In this document: positions 40,507 to 51,218 of the stretch, piece by piece | How the letters are laid out: each line of letters opens with the position of its first letter | Numbering within the stretch: the first letter of the stretch is position 1 | Assembly: GCF_041227145.1 (NCBI RefSeq) | Contig: NZ_JBGFSP010000003.1 | Location: 3,224,001-3,288,000 of the forward strand | Reading direction: 5' to 3' | DNA: 64,000 bases | From: Bacteroides sp. AN502(2024) | GTDB lineage: Bacteria; Bacteroidota; Bacteroidia; Bacteroidales; Bacteroidaceae | The notes under the pieces: model-generated | The model's input: the letters and a program-made list of their open reading frames with translations, nothing else | What the model was told of the DNA's origin: nothing | Databases searched by the model: none | Translations under genes and position numbers: made by a program

Positions 40507-43212
40507 TTACTTCTTTTCCATCGGTATGCGTTTTCCGTCCGCTTGTACGGCGTAAATGCCGCAACCTGCTATAGAGACGGTGCGCGGAACAAAGAATTCG
40601 AAAGAATTGGAGAAGTAAACCATATCACCCATAATCTTTTCCCCGTTGCTGCCGGTTTCTTGTTTCCTTACTTCAAAAGCTACCGCTTGTTCTCCGTTGC
40701 TGATACTGATTGCTTTTCCTTGCGTTGAAGCTTTTTCTGTGTAAGTCGGGGTCTTGCTTATCTGTACATTATCTTTGAATGTAGTATAGTAACCCACATC
40801 ACCTACCTCCTTGAAGCGATAATCACCTTCAGAGAAGAATTCCCGCTTACGGTCTTCGATATACTGGATCGGAGCGGCTTTCGGATAGTTTTTGTTCTTG
40901 ATATACTGCTTGGTTTCTGCGATCATCGATTTGCTAACCGTATATTCGAACGTGCCATACTGATCGATAGATTCACTTACAGGTTTGAAGAATCCCCATG
41001 TTTCGAAGAATTCCGTCAAGTCTTCCTGAGTGGCATCACATACAGCTTTTACAAATGCCATTTGGCGTCTGCCCGGGTCGCTTTCCGGAATATCTTTGTA
41101 TGTGGTACGCATGATTTCGAATATTTTCGGCCAGATAGTCGGATTCTCTGCAGTTCCCTTACATAATTCGTAGTATAACCAAAGTTGCCAGTTCATACGC
41201 ATGTGTACCTCGGTATCTTCGTTTTGGTGTGTAGAACTGCCCATGTTATACCATGCGCGTCCGTCTCCATAAACCGATTTTGCCATATAGTCCAGACCAC
41301 GTCCACGTGATTTGTACTTGCCCAGACGATAGATAACGTAGTTGGAGAACAAGTTGTTGCTTGATTCCGTAGAACCCGGCCAGTTGATGGCGTATTGATG
41401 AACGTGCCCCATTTCGTGTGCCGGTCCCCATGCGTTATCTTCTGCTGCCATAACGTTGTCGTAGAGCAGAATATTTTTCAGGTAGGTATAGACGAAAGCT
41501 ATGCGGTAGTCTGATGCCCACATGTAGCTTCCTTCCGGAGATATGGCAAACATGTGGTTATTGTAATATCCGTCCTGACGGTATTTTTCGACCCCACTCA
41601 TTTCTTGTTCCCATTTCAGAATATTATCCCAAAGATGAATTGCGGACAAGATTTCTGTAGGAGCTGCATCCAGCATTTTGAGACGGTGGAAGTAGAACAT
41701 CATCCGTTCACCGCGCACACAGAAATATTTGTGGGTTGCTTTGCTTAACAATTCCGCATATTGGGCATCCGTCTTATGCTCTTTCAGGTCGAAGAAACCA
41801 TTGACAATACCACGTCCCAGTGGAATATGGATCTTGACCGGAGCCGGATGTTCTTTCAATCCTTCTCCTTGCACATTGTACATGATGAAGAGCTGTCCTT
41901 GTCCATTCATCTTCAGCATATTCACACCCTCTACCAATGAGTATTTGTCTCCGCTGACTGCTGTTTGGGCATAGTTTTGCGCATTCGGGTTTTGGTGGTC
42001 GAAGTCTTGTTTGACTCCACCCTCTTCCCATATACATTGCAGTGAGACTTGCTGTCCTTCAGGTATCGCACCGACCAAAACCATCAGCTCCTCATCCTTT
42101 TTCACATAGATACCCGTCGGGTTGTCCAAATCAGAATATTTCTTAGTCTGTATTCGGTCGGCCCAATATTTATTGTCGCTGTATGCTTCGTATTCGCGGA
42201 TACGGAAATTCTTTTCCCATTCATCGTACGTATTGTTTTTAAGAGCTTTCGCTACACGTTTCAAAGTGTTGCTTGTCAACGCTTCGATAGCTTCATCCGT
42301 GACGTCGGGTTTCAACTCAGAACAAGTCAGGTCGGTGAACACATTCAGTATAGGAGCATTCATGTCACGGTAGTTGGTCTTTTCATAGAATTCCATTTCT
42401 CCGCAACTTACAAAGTTACCTAATCCACTTTGAATCGTGAATTTTACTTTATCAGCCATAATACCTTTGGTCAGAATACCGCTAATTCCGGTAATTGTAC
42501 CAGAGGCACACTTGAAGTCAAAGCTTCCGACATCAACATAATTTTGTTCGTTGTCCTCTTTGCCTGCGGGTAGTACGCTGACGCTGAATTCCCCGAAGTT
42601 TCCATTTCCATTTCTCGGATAATAGATAAAGTAGTCGATCTGCTTATTGGGATCAACCGTGTATGTTATGTGGAATGGAAAGTCGGTTCCTCCCCATGGC
42701 GAATGGAAATGATATCCGTCATGTTGTGTCAGGGCAGGGTCCTTTATGCCATCGAATGTTTTTTCGATGTTCCACCCTTCGCCATTGCTTGCATCTGCAA
42801 TGGCGCTGAGGATAGGAACTCTGGTATCATTCTTAAACTGAACGTCATTAATACCATATTGTGTCAGGGTAATAGTGTAGTTGACATCAACAACTTCTGA
42901 TGTAACAGTGACTTTGGCGGTACGTTCGTCTGCCAATTTGCTGTCCAGGACAGATAAAATGATTTCATCCTTTTGCTGGAATGCAGTTACCCATTTTTGA
43001 TTGGAATTTACAGACCACTCACTTACACGCATGTTAGTCTTTACGGGTATTGAGATGGTGGTGCTGCGGAAGTCGATTTCTTTGTTCAGTTCGCTTCCGT
43101 CAATTTCAAATTGCTTGGCTACGAGTTCTTCTTCGTCGTCTTTACAGCCTGTGTAAACGGTCATGGTAAAGAGACATAAGAAGAAAGTCAGATAATTGTA
43201 TATATGTTTCAT
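40507..43212 (-). CDS. M60-like mucin O-glycopeptidase with BACON and CBM32 domains
   Basis: This 901-residue surface lipoprotein has signal lipobox YTGC followed by KDDEEE, a surface-export-like acidic stretch. A BACON domain (residues 35-120) and a CBM32-like jelly roll (125-280) precede a linker and the M60 (PF13402) peptidase. The gluzincin motif is HEMGH (599-603), with E616 as the likely third zinc ligand. From memory, its B. thetaiotaomicron counterpart BT4244 cleaves mucin-type glycoproteins next to O-linked GalNAc. It is last in the anti-sigma/SusCD unit. Confidence 0.95.
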   Translation of the reverse strand: MKHIYNYLTFFLCLFTMTVYTGCKDDEEELVAKQFEIDGSELNKEIDFRSTTISIPVKTNMRVSEWSVNSNQKWVTAFQQKDEIILSVLDSKLADERTAKVTVTSEVVDVNYTITLTQYGINDVQFKNDTRVPILSAIADASNGEGWNIEKTFDGIKDPALTQHDGYHFHSPWGGTDFPFHITYTVDPNKQIDYFIYYPRNGNGNFGEFSVSVLPAGKEDNEQNYVDVGSFDFKCASGTITGISGILTKGIMADKVKFTIQSGLGNFVSCGEMEFYEKTNYRDMNAPILNVFTDLTCSELKPDVTDEAIEALTSNTLKRVAKALKNNTYDEWEKNFRIREYEAYSDNKYWADRIQTKKYSDLDNPTGIYVKKDEELMVLVGAIPEGQQVSLQCIWEEGGVKQDFDHQNPNAQNYAQTAVSGDKYSLVEGVNMLKMNGQGQLFIMYNVQGEGLKEHPAPVKIHIPLGRGIVNGFFDLKEHKTDAQYAELLSKATHKYFCVRGERMMFYFHRLKMLDAAPTEILSAIHLWDNILKWEQEMSGVEKYRQDGYYNNHMFAISPEGSYMWASDYRIAFVYTYLKNILLYDNVMAAEDNAWGPAHEMGHVHQYAINWPGSTESSNNLFSNYVIYRLGKYKSRGRGLDYMAKSVYGDGRAWYNMGSSTHQNEDTEVHMRMNWQLWLYYELCKGTAENPTIWPKIFEIMRTTYKDIPESDPGRRQMAFVKAVCDATQEDLTEFFETWGFFKPVSESIDQYGTFEYTVSKSMIAETKQYIKNKNYPKAAPIQYIEDRKREFFSEGDYRFKEVGDVGYYTTFKDNVQISKTPTYTEKASTQGKAISISNGEQAVAFEVRKQETGSNGEKIMGDMVYFSNSFEFFVPRTVSIAGCGIYAVQADGKRIPMEKK

Positions 43213-43237
43213 AAATAGTTATCTTTAATGGTTATTT

Positions 43238-44665
43238 TTAATTTGCCCATATTTTAAGTTCGGCCATACCCCAGCAACCGTTTGAAGGGCCTGTTCCGTC
43301 TACCGGTTCATTTCCTGTTTTAACGGCTATTCTCAAATATTTGAATGGCTGGGTGGAAGTAAACACTTTGGATGAGTATGTTTGGTATCCTTCACCTCGT
43401 GCCGGAACATCTGTAACATCACCTAGTTTGAACCATGTGGCAGATTCGCTGTTTGTTGTAGCTTCATCCTCATTGGAAGCCCAGAGTGATATATCTTGCG
43501 GATTGGTGCTACCATTATTCCTGGTTGTGTATTCAAACATGACGGAGCGTACCTCCTTGCCTATTCTGACATCTAATGGAGTACCATAAGTTGTATTACC
43601 GGTAACTGCCCAATACTGAGTCTCAAAAATAGTAGCATTATTATTATCAATCATATTACCATAGTCACTACTGATGTGCCAACCGTAAACGTCGAAGAAG
43701 CTGGATGTTGTCAATTCAATTCTGTCAGCTTCCGGATCCAGCGGATATTCCAATATGATATAATGCAACTTCTCACTTACAGAAATGGTTCCTATTTCTG
43801 TGATAGGTTTAAGTTTCAAAGGTACCAGATAAGTATATCCTTTGGCTAACCCGGCCCGTTTGATTCTTATCGCCGCCGCCGCTTCGTTATTACCTGCTTC
43901 GAATACAGCCTCACTCAAATTTACAATTGCCGCTTCGGGAACCATTGAGTAAGCGGTGTTATTAGCTGTGTTATACGCGTTTAATGCCTCTTCGCTTCTA
44001 TCTATTTCTATTGGAGCGGTGAAATTCCACGTATTCTGTACACCTGACACCATAGCCATTTCCGCTTCAAATGCCCATTCGTCTCCTGTTACAGTGTTCA
44101 AATTAACCTGTTGACTTCCCTTCTTGAAATAAATGCCCAACTTGGTGACATTCAGTTTCAAGATCAAGTCTTTTTTGTCTTGGTTGACCTGGTCGTTCGG
44201 ACTGCTGAGACGGAAAGGAATGATATACACGTAATTGGGGTTCTCGTCCTTTGTCTCGGCTATTTCCTCCAGAATCGTGGCAGGAGACAATTTCATCTTC
44301 ACCAGTTTATAGGCGTCGGCAGAAGTAAGCTCGAGTGGCTCGGACTTGTAAGTATAACAAGCAGATGATAGCACCTTGTAATTATTTCCTTGGTAACGTA
44401 CGTCTTTGTCAATTTCGGCTTGGGACATGATGTCTACTTTTGCCTGTGCAGTAGCCGACGGGTTACTTCCGGTTTTTACGACAGTCAGTGAATAGTCTAC
44501 CTGTGATCCGTCGTCAAAGAGCTCCAAAGTCTGTTGACCATAAGTTTTCAGATAGAGAATTTTGTCATATTGCTCAGGGATCAAGTCTTCGTAGCTGTCT
44601 TCCTTACAGCCTCCGAGTGCAGTGATTGCTCCCAAGAAAAGGAATGAATATATTAATTTCTTCAT
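43238..44665 (-). CDS. DUF1735 plus F5/8-type (CBM32) surface glycan-binding lipoprotein
   Basis: The 475-residue protein has lipobox LGGC near residue 20. One or two DUF1735 modules (residues 30-330) include SATAQAKVDIM and AYNTANNTAYSMVPEA. A C-terminal F5/8-type domain (about 340-475) has NNNATIFETQYWAV and FKYLRIAVKTGN. Such proteins sit beside SusD on the cell surface and help bind glycans. Here the CBM32 part could recognise Gal or GalNAc termini. It lies between SusD (20 bp) and M60 (25 bp). Confidence 0.9.
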   Translation of the reverse strand: MKKLIYSFLFLGAITALGGCKEDSYEDLIPEQYDKILYLKTYGQQTLELFDDGSQVDYSLTVVKTGSNPSATAQAKVDIMSQAEIDKDVRYQGNNYKVLSSACYTYKSEPLELTSADAYKLVKMKLSPATILEEIAETKDENPNYVYIIPFRLSSPNDQVNQDKKDLILKLNVTKLGIYFKKGSQQVNLNTVTGDEWAFEAEMAMVSGVQNTWNFTAPIEIDRSEEALNAYNTANNTAYSMVPEAAIVNLSEAVFEAGNNEAAAAIRIKRAGLAKGYTYLVPLKLKPITEIGTISVSEKLHYIILEYPLDPEADRIELTTSSFFDVYGWHISSDYGNMIDNNNATIFETQYWAVTGNTTYGTPLDVRIGKEVRSVMFEYTTRNNGSTNPQDISLWASNEDEATTNSESATWFKLGDVTDVPARGEGYQTYSSKVFTSTQPFKYLRIAVKTGNEPVDGTGPSNGCWGMAELKIWAN

Positions 44666-44685
44666 ATTTGTATACTTGTTTAAGA

Positions 44686-46638
44686 TTAATATTCCGGTGC
44701 TTGAACCATCTGTGTGTTTTTATACACTTCGTTCACGAATACCGGAGCCAGATACATACGATTCTCCCATTTGAAGTCTTGTTGTACGGCAACAGGTTGA
44801 TTCAACTCCTCGAAAGAAGGATTTTCCAACTTTTCTATATTAAGTCCCTTGCGTACGCCGGCAGCAAATACTTGCGGAGCGATCATCCAACGACGGGCAT
44901 CATAATAACGATGACCTTCACCATACAATTCAACAAAGCGTTCGTTGCGTATCCAGTCTACCAAAGACATTCCTGATGCTTCGATTATTTCGTGTGTCAA
45001 TTCCGGAATACCGGCACGGCGACGAATCACATTCAAATACTTCAATGCGTTGGTTTCATCCGGATTGTCTTTGGATGCATAACATTCTGCCAAGTTCAGA
45101 TAAAGTTCCGCCAGACGGATGAGCGTAGCGGGATAATCCTTCCGGTCAAGGTTTCCGTACTGTGTCCAGTTGAGGTTCGGACGGATGAATTTCTTGCAGA
45201 GATAACCGGTTACGCAATAGTTACGTGCACTGTTGCCCGTGACGCTTTTTCCTTGCTTGGCAGGATCCTTCAGATTGATTTCCAATGGTTCGCCGTTGTT
45301 TAACTTCACAGCATACTGGTCACCGTCAAATGCAATCCACGCATAAAAACGGGGTTCGCGGTTGGAGTTAAGACGAATAACGTCACCCTTATAAGGCTCA
45401 TACCAGGTATCTTCTGCTGCGAAAGTTCCCTGTTCGGCAGCGATGCGAGGTAACATTCCGTCTTTCGTATAGAATTTTTCTACCGCATTGAGGTAGGGTG
45501 ATATGCCGCTATATCCATCGTTCCAGTAAGTACCATTGTTCTGTTTACTGCAATGCAGGGGCAAGCAAGCTAACAGTTGGTTGTAAGTATCCGTTCCTGC
45601 CACTCCCCAAATCATCTCCTTGTTTCCGTCAGAGTAACGGGTTGTTACGATGTAACGCATCAGCATGATACGTTTCTTGAAATCATCTGTAAATGCGTCA
45701 TTGTCTACCGGCGCTTTCAATTTCTTGAAAGGTTCACCCAGCTGGTCGTTACTAATCAGGTTATCGCAGGTAGTAATACCCATTAGTGCGTTTCCACCGT
45801 CGCCTTCCGCCCATTCCAACGCATCTTTACAAGCGGTCAGTGCACGTTCCCATTTATCGGGGTCGTAAGTCTTGCTTACCAGTTCATATCCGTAGCCCGG
45901 TGTCGTATATTTCTCATTCTTCCACTCGGGGAAAGGGAATTGACCGTTCCATAACGGAGAGGCTGCATAGAGCAGTATACGAGCCTTGATAGCTTTAGCT
46001 ATGGTGGAAGTGGCACGTCCCCATTCGTCTCCCACACGGGATGCCGGAAGATCTTCCGCCGCTTTGTCGAGCTTCATGCAAATCCAGTTCACTACATAGT
46101 CGAAGTGTGAACGACCGTTATATTCGTCGGACGGTGTGTCCATGTCGATATATGAGTCGGTGATGGGAATCGGTCCATAATACTCCAGCAGGCGGTAGTG
46201 ATAATAAGCGATTAGGAAATTGGCTTCCGCGCTCCATTCCTTTTTTAATACGTCGGATATGCCTTGTGCGTTCTCCAGTTGCGAGAGGAACAAATGGCAC
46301 TGGCCGATATAGCGGTAGAACGTACCCCATTTCCATGCAGAGGCATTACCGGGCGTTGCGAGTCCCCATGCTACCTTCTGTCCGTCGTGGCTCCATAGTG
46401 GAGGCAGGGCGTATTCATCCGTTGATGCTTCTACTCCTGTATATTGCCAAGGGAAGAACGATTTAATACCGGCATAGCAGGAATATAAGAAACCTTTTGT
46501 CGATTCCGGCGTTTTGGTGGCATCTTTCAGTCCGGCTTGTTCGGGAGGAACAACGTCCAGATAGTCACAAGATGTAAGACAGCAAGCTGCTATCGCGAGC
46601 ATTCCGCCTATTTTGGTTAATGTATCTTTCAGTCTCAT
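44686..46638 (-). CDS. susD-like: SusD/RagB-family outer-membrane glycan-binding lipoprotein
   Basis: This 650-residue lipoprotein (lipobox LTSC near residue 24, then DYLDVVPPEQA) has the SusD start pattern. TPR-rich helices follow with LIAYYHYRLLEYYGPIPI, ATSTIAKAIKARILLYAASPLWNG and the C-terminal YLNVIRRRAGIPEL and RNERFVELYGEGHRYYDARRW. SusD lids the paired SusC channel and binds incoming glycan. It is 30 bp downstream of SusC. Confidence 0.96.
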   Translation of the reverse strand: MRLKDTLTKIGGMLAIAACCLTSCDYLDVVPPEQAGLKDATKTPESTKGFLYSCYAGIKSFFPWQYTGVEASTDEYALPPLWSHDGQKVAWGLATPGNASAWKWGTFYRYIGQCHLFLSQLENAQGISDVLKKEWSAEANFLIAYYHYRLLEYYGPIPITDSYIDMDTPSDEYNGRSHFDYVVNWICMKLDKAAEDLPASRVGDEWGRATSTIAKAIKARILLYAASPLWNGQFPFPEWKNEKYTTPGYGYELVSKTYDPDKWERALTACKDALEWAEGDGGNALMGITTCDNLISNDQLGEPFKKLKAPVDNDAFTDDFKKRIMLMRYIVTTRYSDGNKEMIWGVAGTDTYNQLLACLPLHCSKQNNGTYWNDGYSGISPYLNAVEKFYTKDGMLPRIAAEQGTFAAEDTWYEPYKGDVIRLNSNREPRFYAWIAFDGDQYAVKLNNGEPLEINLKDPAKQGKSVTGNSARNYCVTGYLCKKFIRPNLNWTQYGNLDRKDYPATLIRLAELYLNLAECYASKDNPDETNALKYLNVIRRRAGIPELTHEIIEASGMSLVDWIRNERFVELYGEGHRYYDARRWMIAPQVFAAGVRKGLNIEKLENPSFEELNQPVAVQQDFKWENRMYLAPVFVNEVYKNTQMVQAPEY

Positions 46639-46668
46639 ATATGTGAGTATAAAATTTAAAGTTGCTGT

Positions 46669-49600
46669 TTAGAAATTAAGTTGTACACCGACGTTGAATG
46701 TGCGTTGCAACGGGTAAGAATTGTAAGAGAGTTCCGGATCCCAGAGCTTGAACGGGCTGAAAACAGCTAAGTTGTCACCACTGAGATAGACACGACCGTA
46801 TTTGAAACTGTATCCGAGCTCCAATGTTTTGAAACGCAGGAAGTTGCCGTTGCGCATCCAGTATGAACTGGCTACGTTGTTATTGGCTGTCTGCGAGCCG
46901 ACCAATCCCAGACGTGGATAGGTAGCGTTCGGATTCGGGTTAGCTTCCGTCCAACGTTCGTCAGCGATGAATTGCATCACGTTATAGTCGCTTTCTCCGA
47001 ACGGCGTGACACCGCTGACCATGATTTTACGCTTGGCGGAACCGTTGAAGAATACTCCGAAGTCGAACTTCTTGTAGGTGATGTTCATACCCAGACCATA
47101 CTGGATACGCGGGGTTGTGCCATAAGGTGAAAGCATTACCTGGTCGTTATTGTCAATCTTGCCGTCACCGTTGATGTCACGGTATTTGATATCACCGGGT
47201 TTCACCACACTACCCAAATTCTGTTCGGGGCTGTTGTCTATTTCTTCCTGACTTTTGAACAATCCTTCTGCTACATAACCGGTGGTGCGGCTAAGCGGCT
47301 TTCCGGTAGATGTTTTCCATACGTACGGATAAATGGGCTCATCCAAATCGACATACTTGTTTTCCGTATAAGTGAAGTTTCCACGGAAGTCGATAAAGAG
47401 GTCTTTGATAATTTCCTTGTGCCAGTTGACACTTAGTTCGAATCCCCAGTTGTTGACCTTACCTTTATTGCTCCACGGTTTTGCGGTATAGTATGCCAGC
47501 GATTCCGGCCATGCTTCCCGGTTCAGCAAGATGTTGTAACGGCGTTCTTTGAAGTAGTCGGCAGTAATGGTGAGTTGGCGGAACAGTTCGAGGTCAAGAC
47601 CGATGTCGAGTTTCTTCACGCGTTCCCAGCTTGCATTCTGCACGGCATAGGTAATCATTTGCGGTCCGCTCAGGGTGTAGTTCATGTCTACGCCGGTGGT
47701 GAAGCCGATATTGTTGAGATACACCTGGTCGATGTACAGGAAGTGCTGTGCTCCGGCACCCATACCGGTTTCGTCACTACCTACCAGACCGTAAGATCCT
47801 CTGATTTTCAGATTGTCGACCATGTCAGTCATGGGTTCAAAGAATTGCTCGTTGCTGATAACCCAACCCAATGAAATGGCAGGGAAGAATTCGAAGCGGC
47901 TTTTCTTGGCAAGACGTTCGGTTCCGTTATAACCGAAGTTTAATTCGACAAGGTAGCGTTGACCGTAGTCATAAGTGAAACGTCCGGAAATGCCTTGGTT
48001 GCGTTGCGGCAGTACATCACTGCGGTATTCGCGCTGCATGTACATCAACATACCTGTGATATGATGTAAACTGAACTGGCGGTCGTAGTTCAGACGGGCA
48101 TCCATATAAAATGTCTGATCGGAAGATTTGCCTATTGCGGAAGTTGCCAGATAGTCGGTCCCGTTGGTGTTCAACGCTTCCATCTCGTAGTCCGTCGGGT
48201 TGGCGGGATTGTAGCTGCCTGCTTTCACCCCATAGTAATAAGGATTGATGCTACGATTGTAACTGGATGATGACCAGTTCTTCCAGTTCACCATAGCCTG
48301 TATACTCAGCCCTTTGGTGACGAAGTCCAGCTTCTGGTTGATTTTCAGAGAAGTATTTAATGTGTTCTCGTTGTTTTCCTTAAACGAACTCAGCATATAG
48401 GCGTAGGGGTTGGTACGCAAACTCGAACCTGCCCAGCGTGCATTACCGAAACGGATGTGCGTGTCTCCTTCTTGTGCGGGGAAGGTGGCGGGGAAGTATA
48501 CCGGGTTGGTAGACAACATCATGGCAAACAGACTAGAGGTACTGTAGTTGGGTCCTTTCTGGTTGCGGATCTGCGCATTCATGTGCAAGTCGATTTTGGT
48601 GGTCGGAGTGACTTTGTATGAAATGTTGTTTTGGAAGTTATATCCCCAGTTGTTGATATTGTTGTCATAAGAATATACTTTCTTAGTATTCAGCAGACCG
48701 GTGTCGTGATTGGCTTGTAAACTCATATAATAAGATGCCTTACTGCCACCGCCGGAGATATTGACATTCACGCGTTGATTCATATTCATGTTTTTGAAAA
48801 TCATGTCTTGCCAATCTACATCCGGATAGACATACGGATTGACATGATTCCGGGTATTATCGATAGCTTCCTGTGTATATTTGGGAGTAGCTGCCGGGTT
48901 ACGAGTAGTCAGCGCTTCATTATAAAGTTCCATCCAGGTAGCACCGTCTACGAATTCCGGCATATTCATCGGCTTGTTGAAAGAATTTTCGAGAGTTACG
49001 TTGATGCGTGTCTTTTCATTCTCCTTACCTGTCTTGGTAGTGATCAGCATGACACCATTTGCACCGCGTGCACCATAAATGGCGGTTGCGGAAGCATCTT
49101 TCAGGATAGAGAAACTTTCAATGGTTTCAGCCGGAAGGTTGTTCAGGTCGGAAGTGGATATTTCCACATCGTCAAGCAGAATCAACGGAGTGGCACGTCC
49201 ACCGAAAGTACTTACGCCACGGATGTAAAATTCTGAGGCTGCTCCGGGCTCACCGGATTTTGTCATTGCAATCACTCCGGAAAGTTTACCGGCAAAAGAA
49301 GAAGTCAGTGATGAACTGGGGGCTTTCAAGGTCAGTCCTTTTACACTGGTGATGGAACCTGTGACACTGACTTTTTTCTGTGTACCGGCACCTACTACCA
49401 CTACTTCACTCAACAACTGGTTGTCCGATTCCATCTTTACGTTGATGACACCCAGGTCACCTACATCAACCGTTTTCTTCTTGTAGCCGATGTAGCTGAA
49501 TTCCAGTTGTGCTCTCGAACCACTCACGGAGATTGTGAAATTACCATCCAAGTCGGTAATGACCCCTTCTTTCTGTCCTTTCACTACCACGGTGGCACCG

Positions 49601-50028
49601 ATCACCGGATCGCCATTTTCAGCATCTACCACCGTTCCCGTCACGGTACGCTTCTTTTTAGGTTGCTGTTGGGTGGATTCTTCCTTGTTTACCTTTAATA
49701 TGATCTCATTCCCCTTGATCATATAGGTAATTCCGCTTCCATTGAATACCTCCTTCAAAACTTCTTCAATGGAGCCTTCACAATTGAAATTTTTGTTGGT
49801 TGTGTTTTTCAAGTCTGCAGCATTGTAGAAAAATGTGTAATTACTCTTTTTCTCAATAAGCTGAATAGCTTGTTTAATAGACATAGCCTGCCCTTTTACA
49901 GAGATTACTCCTTGCGCTCCTAAAATGTTGAGCGGGTAAAAAAGCAATGGCAATACGATATACTTCAGATATCGTTTCTTGTCAAAAAAATGAATTTTTC
50001 TCATGCTTTTGCATTTTAGATTAAACAT
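46669..50028 (-). CDS. susC-like: SusC/RagA TonB-dependent transporter with STN domain
   Basis: The frame encodes 1119 residues. The true start is probably M9 (MRKIHFFDKKRYLKYIV), which directly precedes the signal peptide. After the signal come a secretin/TonB N-terminal (STN) domain (residues 45-115, KSNYTFFYNAADLKN), a CarboxypepD_reg-like domain (GTVVDAENGDPVIGATVVVKG), plug (225-335, YIRGVSTFGGRATPLILLDD) and beta-barrel ending in FNVGVQLNF. The STN domain is the part that signals to FecR-type anti-sigma factors, and such a gene lies 3 bp upstream. It imports glycans or glycopeptides with SusD. Confidence 0.96.
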   Translation of the reverse strand: MFNLKCKSMRKIHFFDKKRYLKYIVLPLLFYPLNILGAQGVISVKGQAMSIKQAIQLIEKKSNYTFFYNAADLKNTTNKNFNCEGSIEEVLKEVFNGSGITYMIKGNEIILKVNKEESTQQQPKKKRTVTGTVVDAENGDPVIGATVVVKGQKEGVITDLDGNFTISVSGSRAQLEFSYIGYKKKTVDVGDLGVINVKMESDNQLLSEVVVVGAGTQKKVSVTGSITSVKGLTLKAPSSSLTSSFAGKLSGVIAMTKSGEPGAASEFYIRGVSTFGGRATPLILLDDVEISTSDLNNLPAETIESFSILKDASATAIYGARGANGVMLITTKTGKENEKTRINVTLENSFNKPMNMPEFVDGATWMELYNEALTTRNPAATPKYTQEAIDNTRNHVNPYVYPDVDWQDMIFKNMNMNQRVNVNISGGGSKASYYMSLQANHDTGLLNTKKVYSYDNNINNWGYNFQNNISYKVTPTTKIDLHMNAQIRNQKGPNYSTSSLFAMMLSTNPVYFPATFPAQEGDTHIRFGNARWAGSSLRTNPYAYMLSSFKENNENTLNTSLKINQKLDFVTKGLSIQAMVNWKNWSSSSYNRSINPYYYGVKAGSYNPANPTDYEMEALNTNGTDYLATSAIGKSSDQTFYMDARLNYDRQFSLHHITGMLMYMQREYRSDVLPQRNQGISGRFTYDYGQRYLVELNFGYNGTERLAKKSRFEFFPAISLGWVISNEQFFEPMTDMVDNLKIRGSYGLVGSDETGMGAGAQHFLYIDQVYLNNIGFTTGVDMNYTLSGPQMITYAVQNASWERVKKLDIGLDLELFRQLTITADYFKERRYNILLNREAWPESLAYYTAKPWSNKGKVNNWGFELSVNWHKEIIKDLFIDFRGNFTYTENKYVDLDEPIYPYVWKTSTGKPLSRTTGYVAEGLFKSQEEIDNSPEQNLGSVVKPGDIKYRDINGDGKIDNNDQVMLSPYGTTPRIQYGLGMNITYKKFDFGVFFNGSAKRKIMVSGVTPFGESDYNVMQFIADERWTEANPNPNATYPRLGLVGSQTANNNVASSYWMRNGNFLRFKTLELGYSFKYGRVYLSGDNLAVFSPFKLWDPELSYNSYPLQRTFNVGVQLNF

Positions 50029-50031
50029 AAG

Positions 50032-50976
50032 TTAATTGTTAGTTTTTATAATGATTCTATTTGCATGTTTTTCATTATTCAGGTTTAGTGTGAAACAAAT
50101 TTTATTGATGATATCTTCCAGCGGTTCGTCATAGCGGATACTGCCGGTAAAAGCAGACTCATGATTGATACCTTTGTCTAAAATGACATCGGAGTTGTAC
50201 ATTTGGTTGATAATGTTGATTAGTTCTTGCAAGGGAATATCGGTGAAGTTGTATTTCCCGTTTTCCCATTTTATGTTAGCGATTTGTTCTATTTTTGTTT
50301 CGGCATTATTAGGGTTGTATACCACTTTCTGCAAAGGTTTCATCACAGTTTTCTGTCCGGTGGATTCAACATTGAATTCTATCTTACCGTTAAACAGAGT
50401 GATTTCGTTTTTTTCAGAGTTGGTTTGTTTTACGTGGAAACACGTCCCTTTTACCTCAATGAATGCTTTATCGATATACACTTGAAAGGTACTTTTTGGA
50501 TGTTTATAAACCTCAAATAATGAATTGCCGCTGAGCCATACTTTTCTATCTTTATCGAATATTTTTGCATATCTTATACTGCTTCCAGGCTCCATCCATA
50601 CTTTGGTATGATCCGGCAATGTGTACATCTGGCTTTGTTGGGCAGTGATTTGAATGAATTCATCTTCAATCTTGTCTCCATTTGATTTTAACCATAGTCC
50701 GCCTATCGTTAATAAAAGAGCGAATGAAGCTGCGGCAAAATACCACCTAAGTCCCGTAAGGACTCGGCTTCTTTTTCTGTGTTCACATCTGGCTTTTATC
50801 TTTTTCCATATTTGCTCTTTTATTTCCAGATTAACATATCCGTTGCCAGATTCGTTCCATTGTTTTCTTATTTCTATATTTACCGGTTCCAAGTCAGCAA
50901 AATCTTTGCGTTGTTTGGGGGTTAGCCTGCTCGATAGCAAGCTTTTGATTAAATTTTTCTTTTCGACCTTATCCAT
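50032..50976 (-). CDS. FecR-type anti-sigma factor
   Basis: This 314-residue protein has a cytoplasmic N-terminus (residues 1-80) and one membrane helix (YFAAASFALLLTIGGLWL). The periplasmic FecR domain shows YTLPDHTKVWMEPGSSIRYA and FEVYKHPKSTFQVYI. The C-terminal part (DIPLQELINIINQMYNSDVI) would contact the SusC STN domain. It should hold the ECF sigma factor until SusC senses its ligand. Usually the sigma gene is next to it; here it is 3.7 kb away on the other strand. Confidence 0.95.
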   Translation of the reverse strand: MDKVEKKNLIKSLLSSRLTPKQRKDFADLEPVNIEIRKQWNESGNGYVNLEIKEQIWKKIKARCEHRKRSRVLTGLRWYFAAASFALLLTIGGLWLKSNGDKIEDEFIQITAQQSQMYTLPDHTKVWMEPGSSIRYAKIFDKDRKVWLSGNSLFEVYKHPKSTFQVYIDKAFIEVKGTCFHVKQTNSEKNEITLFNGKIEFNVESTGQKTVMKPLQKVVYNPNNAETKIEQIANIKWENGKYNFTDIPLQELINIINQMYNSDVILDKGINHESAFTGSIRYDEPLEDIINKICFTLNLNNEKHANRIIIKTNN

Positions 50977-51218
50977 CCTATTTTCACCTTGTGTTTTTAC
51001 TTTTATATTAATAAATACACATAACTCCTTTCTAACCCCACATCAAGTTTGCAAAAAAGTGAAGAAAAAAATATCATTATTTTATAACTTGCTGAAAATG
51101 TGTGATATACAAACTTCTTTTTTTGAGGAATAATATGTTTCACTATAGTTTTTTATGAATGTCAACAAGGCTCTTTCATAAAAAATGATGGATTTTATCA
51201 ATGTGATAAATTCACAGG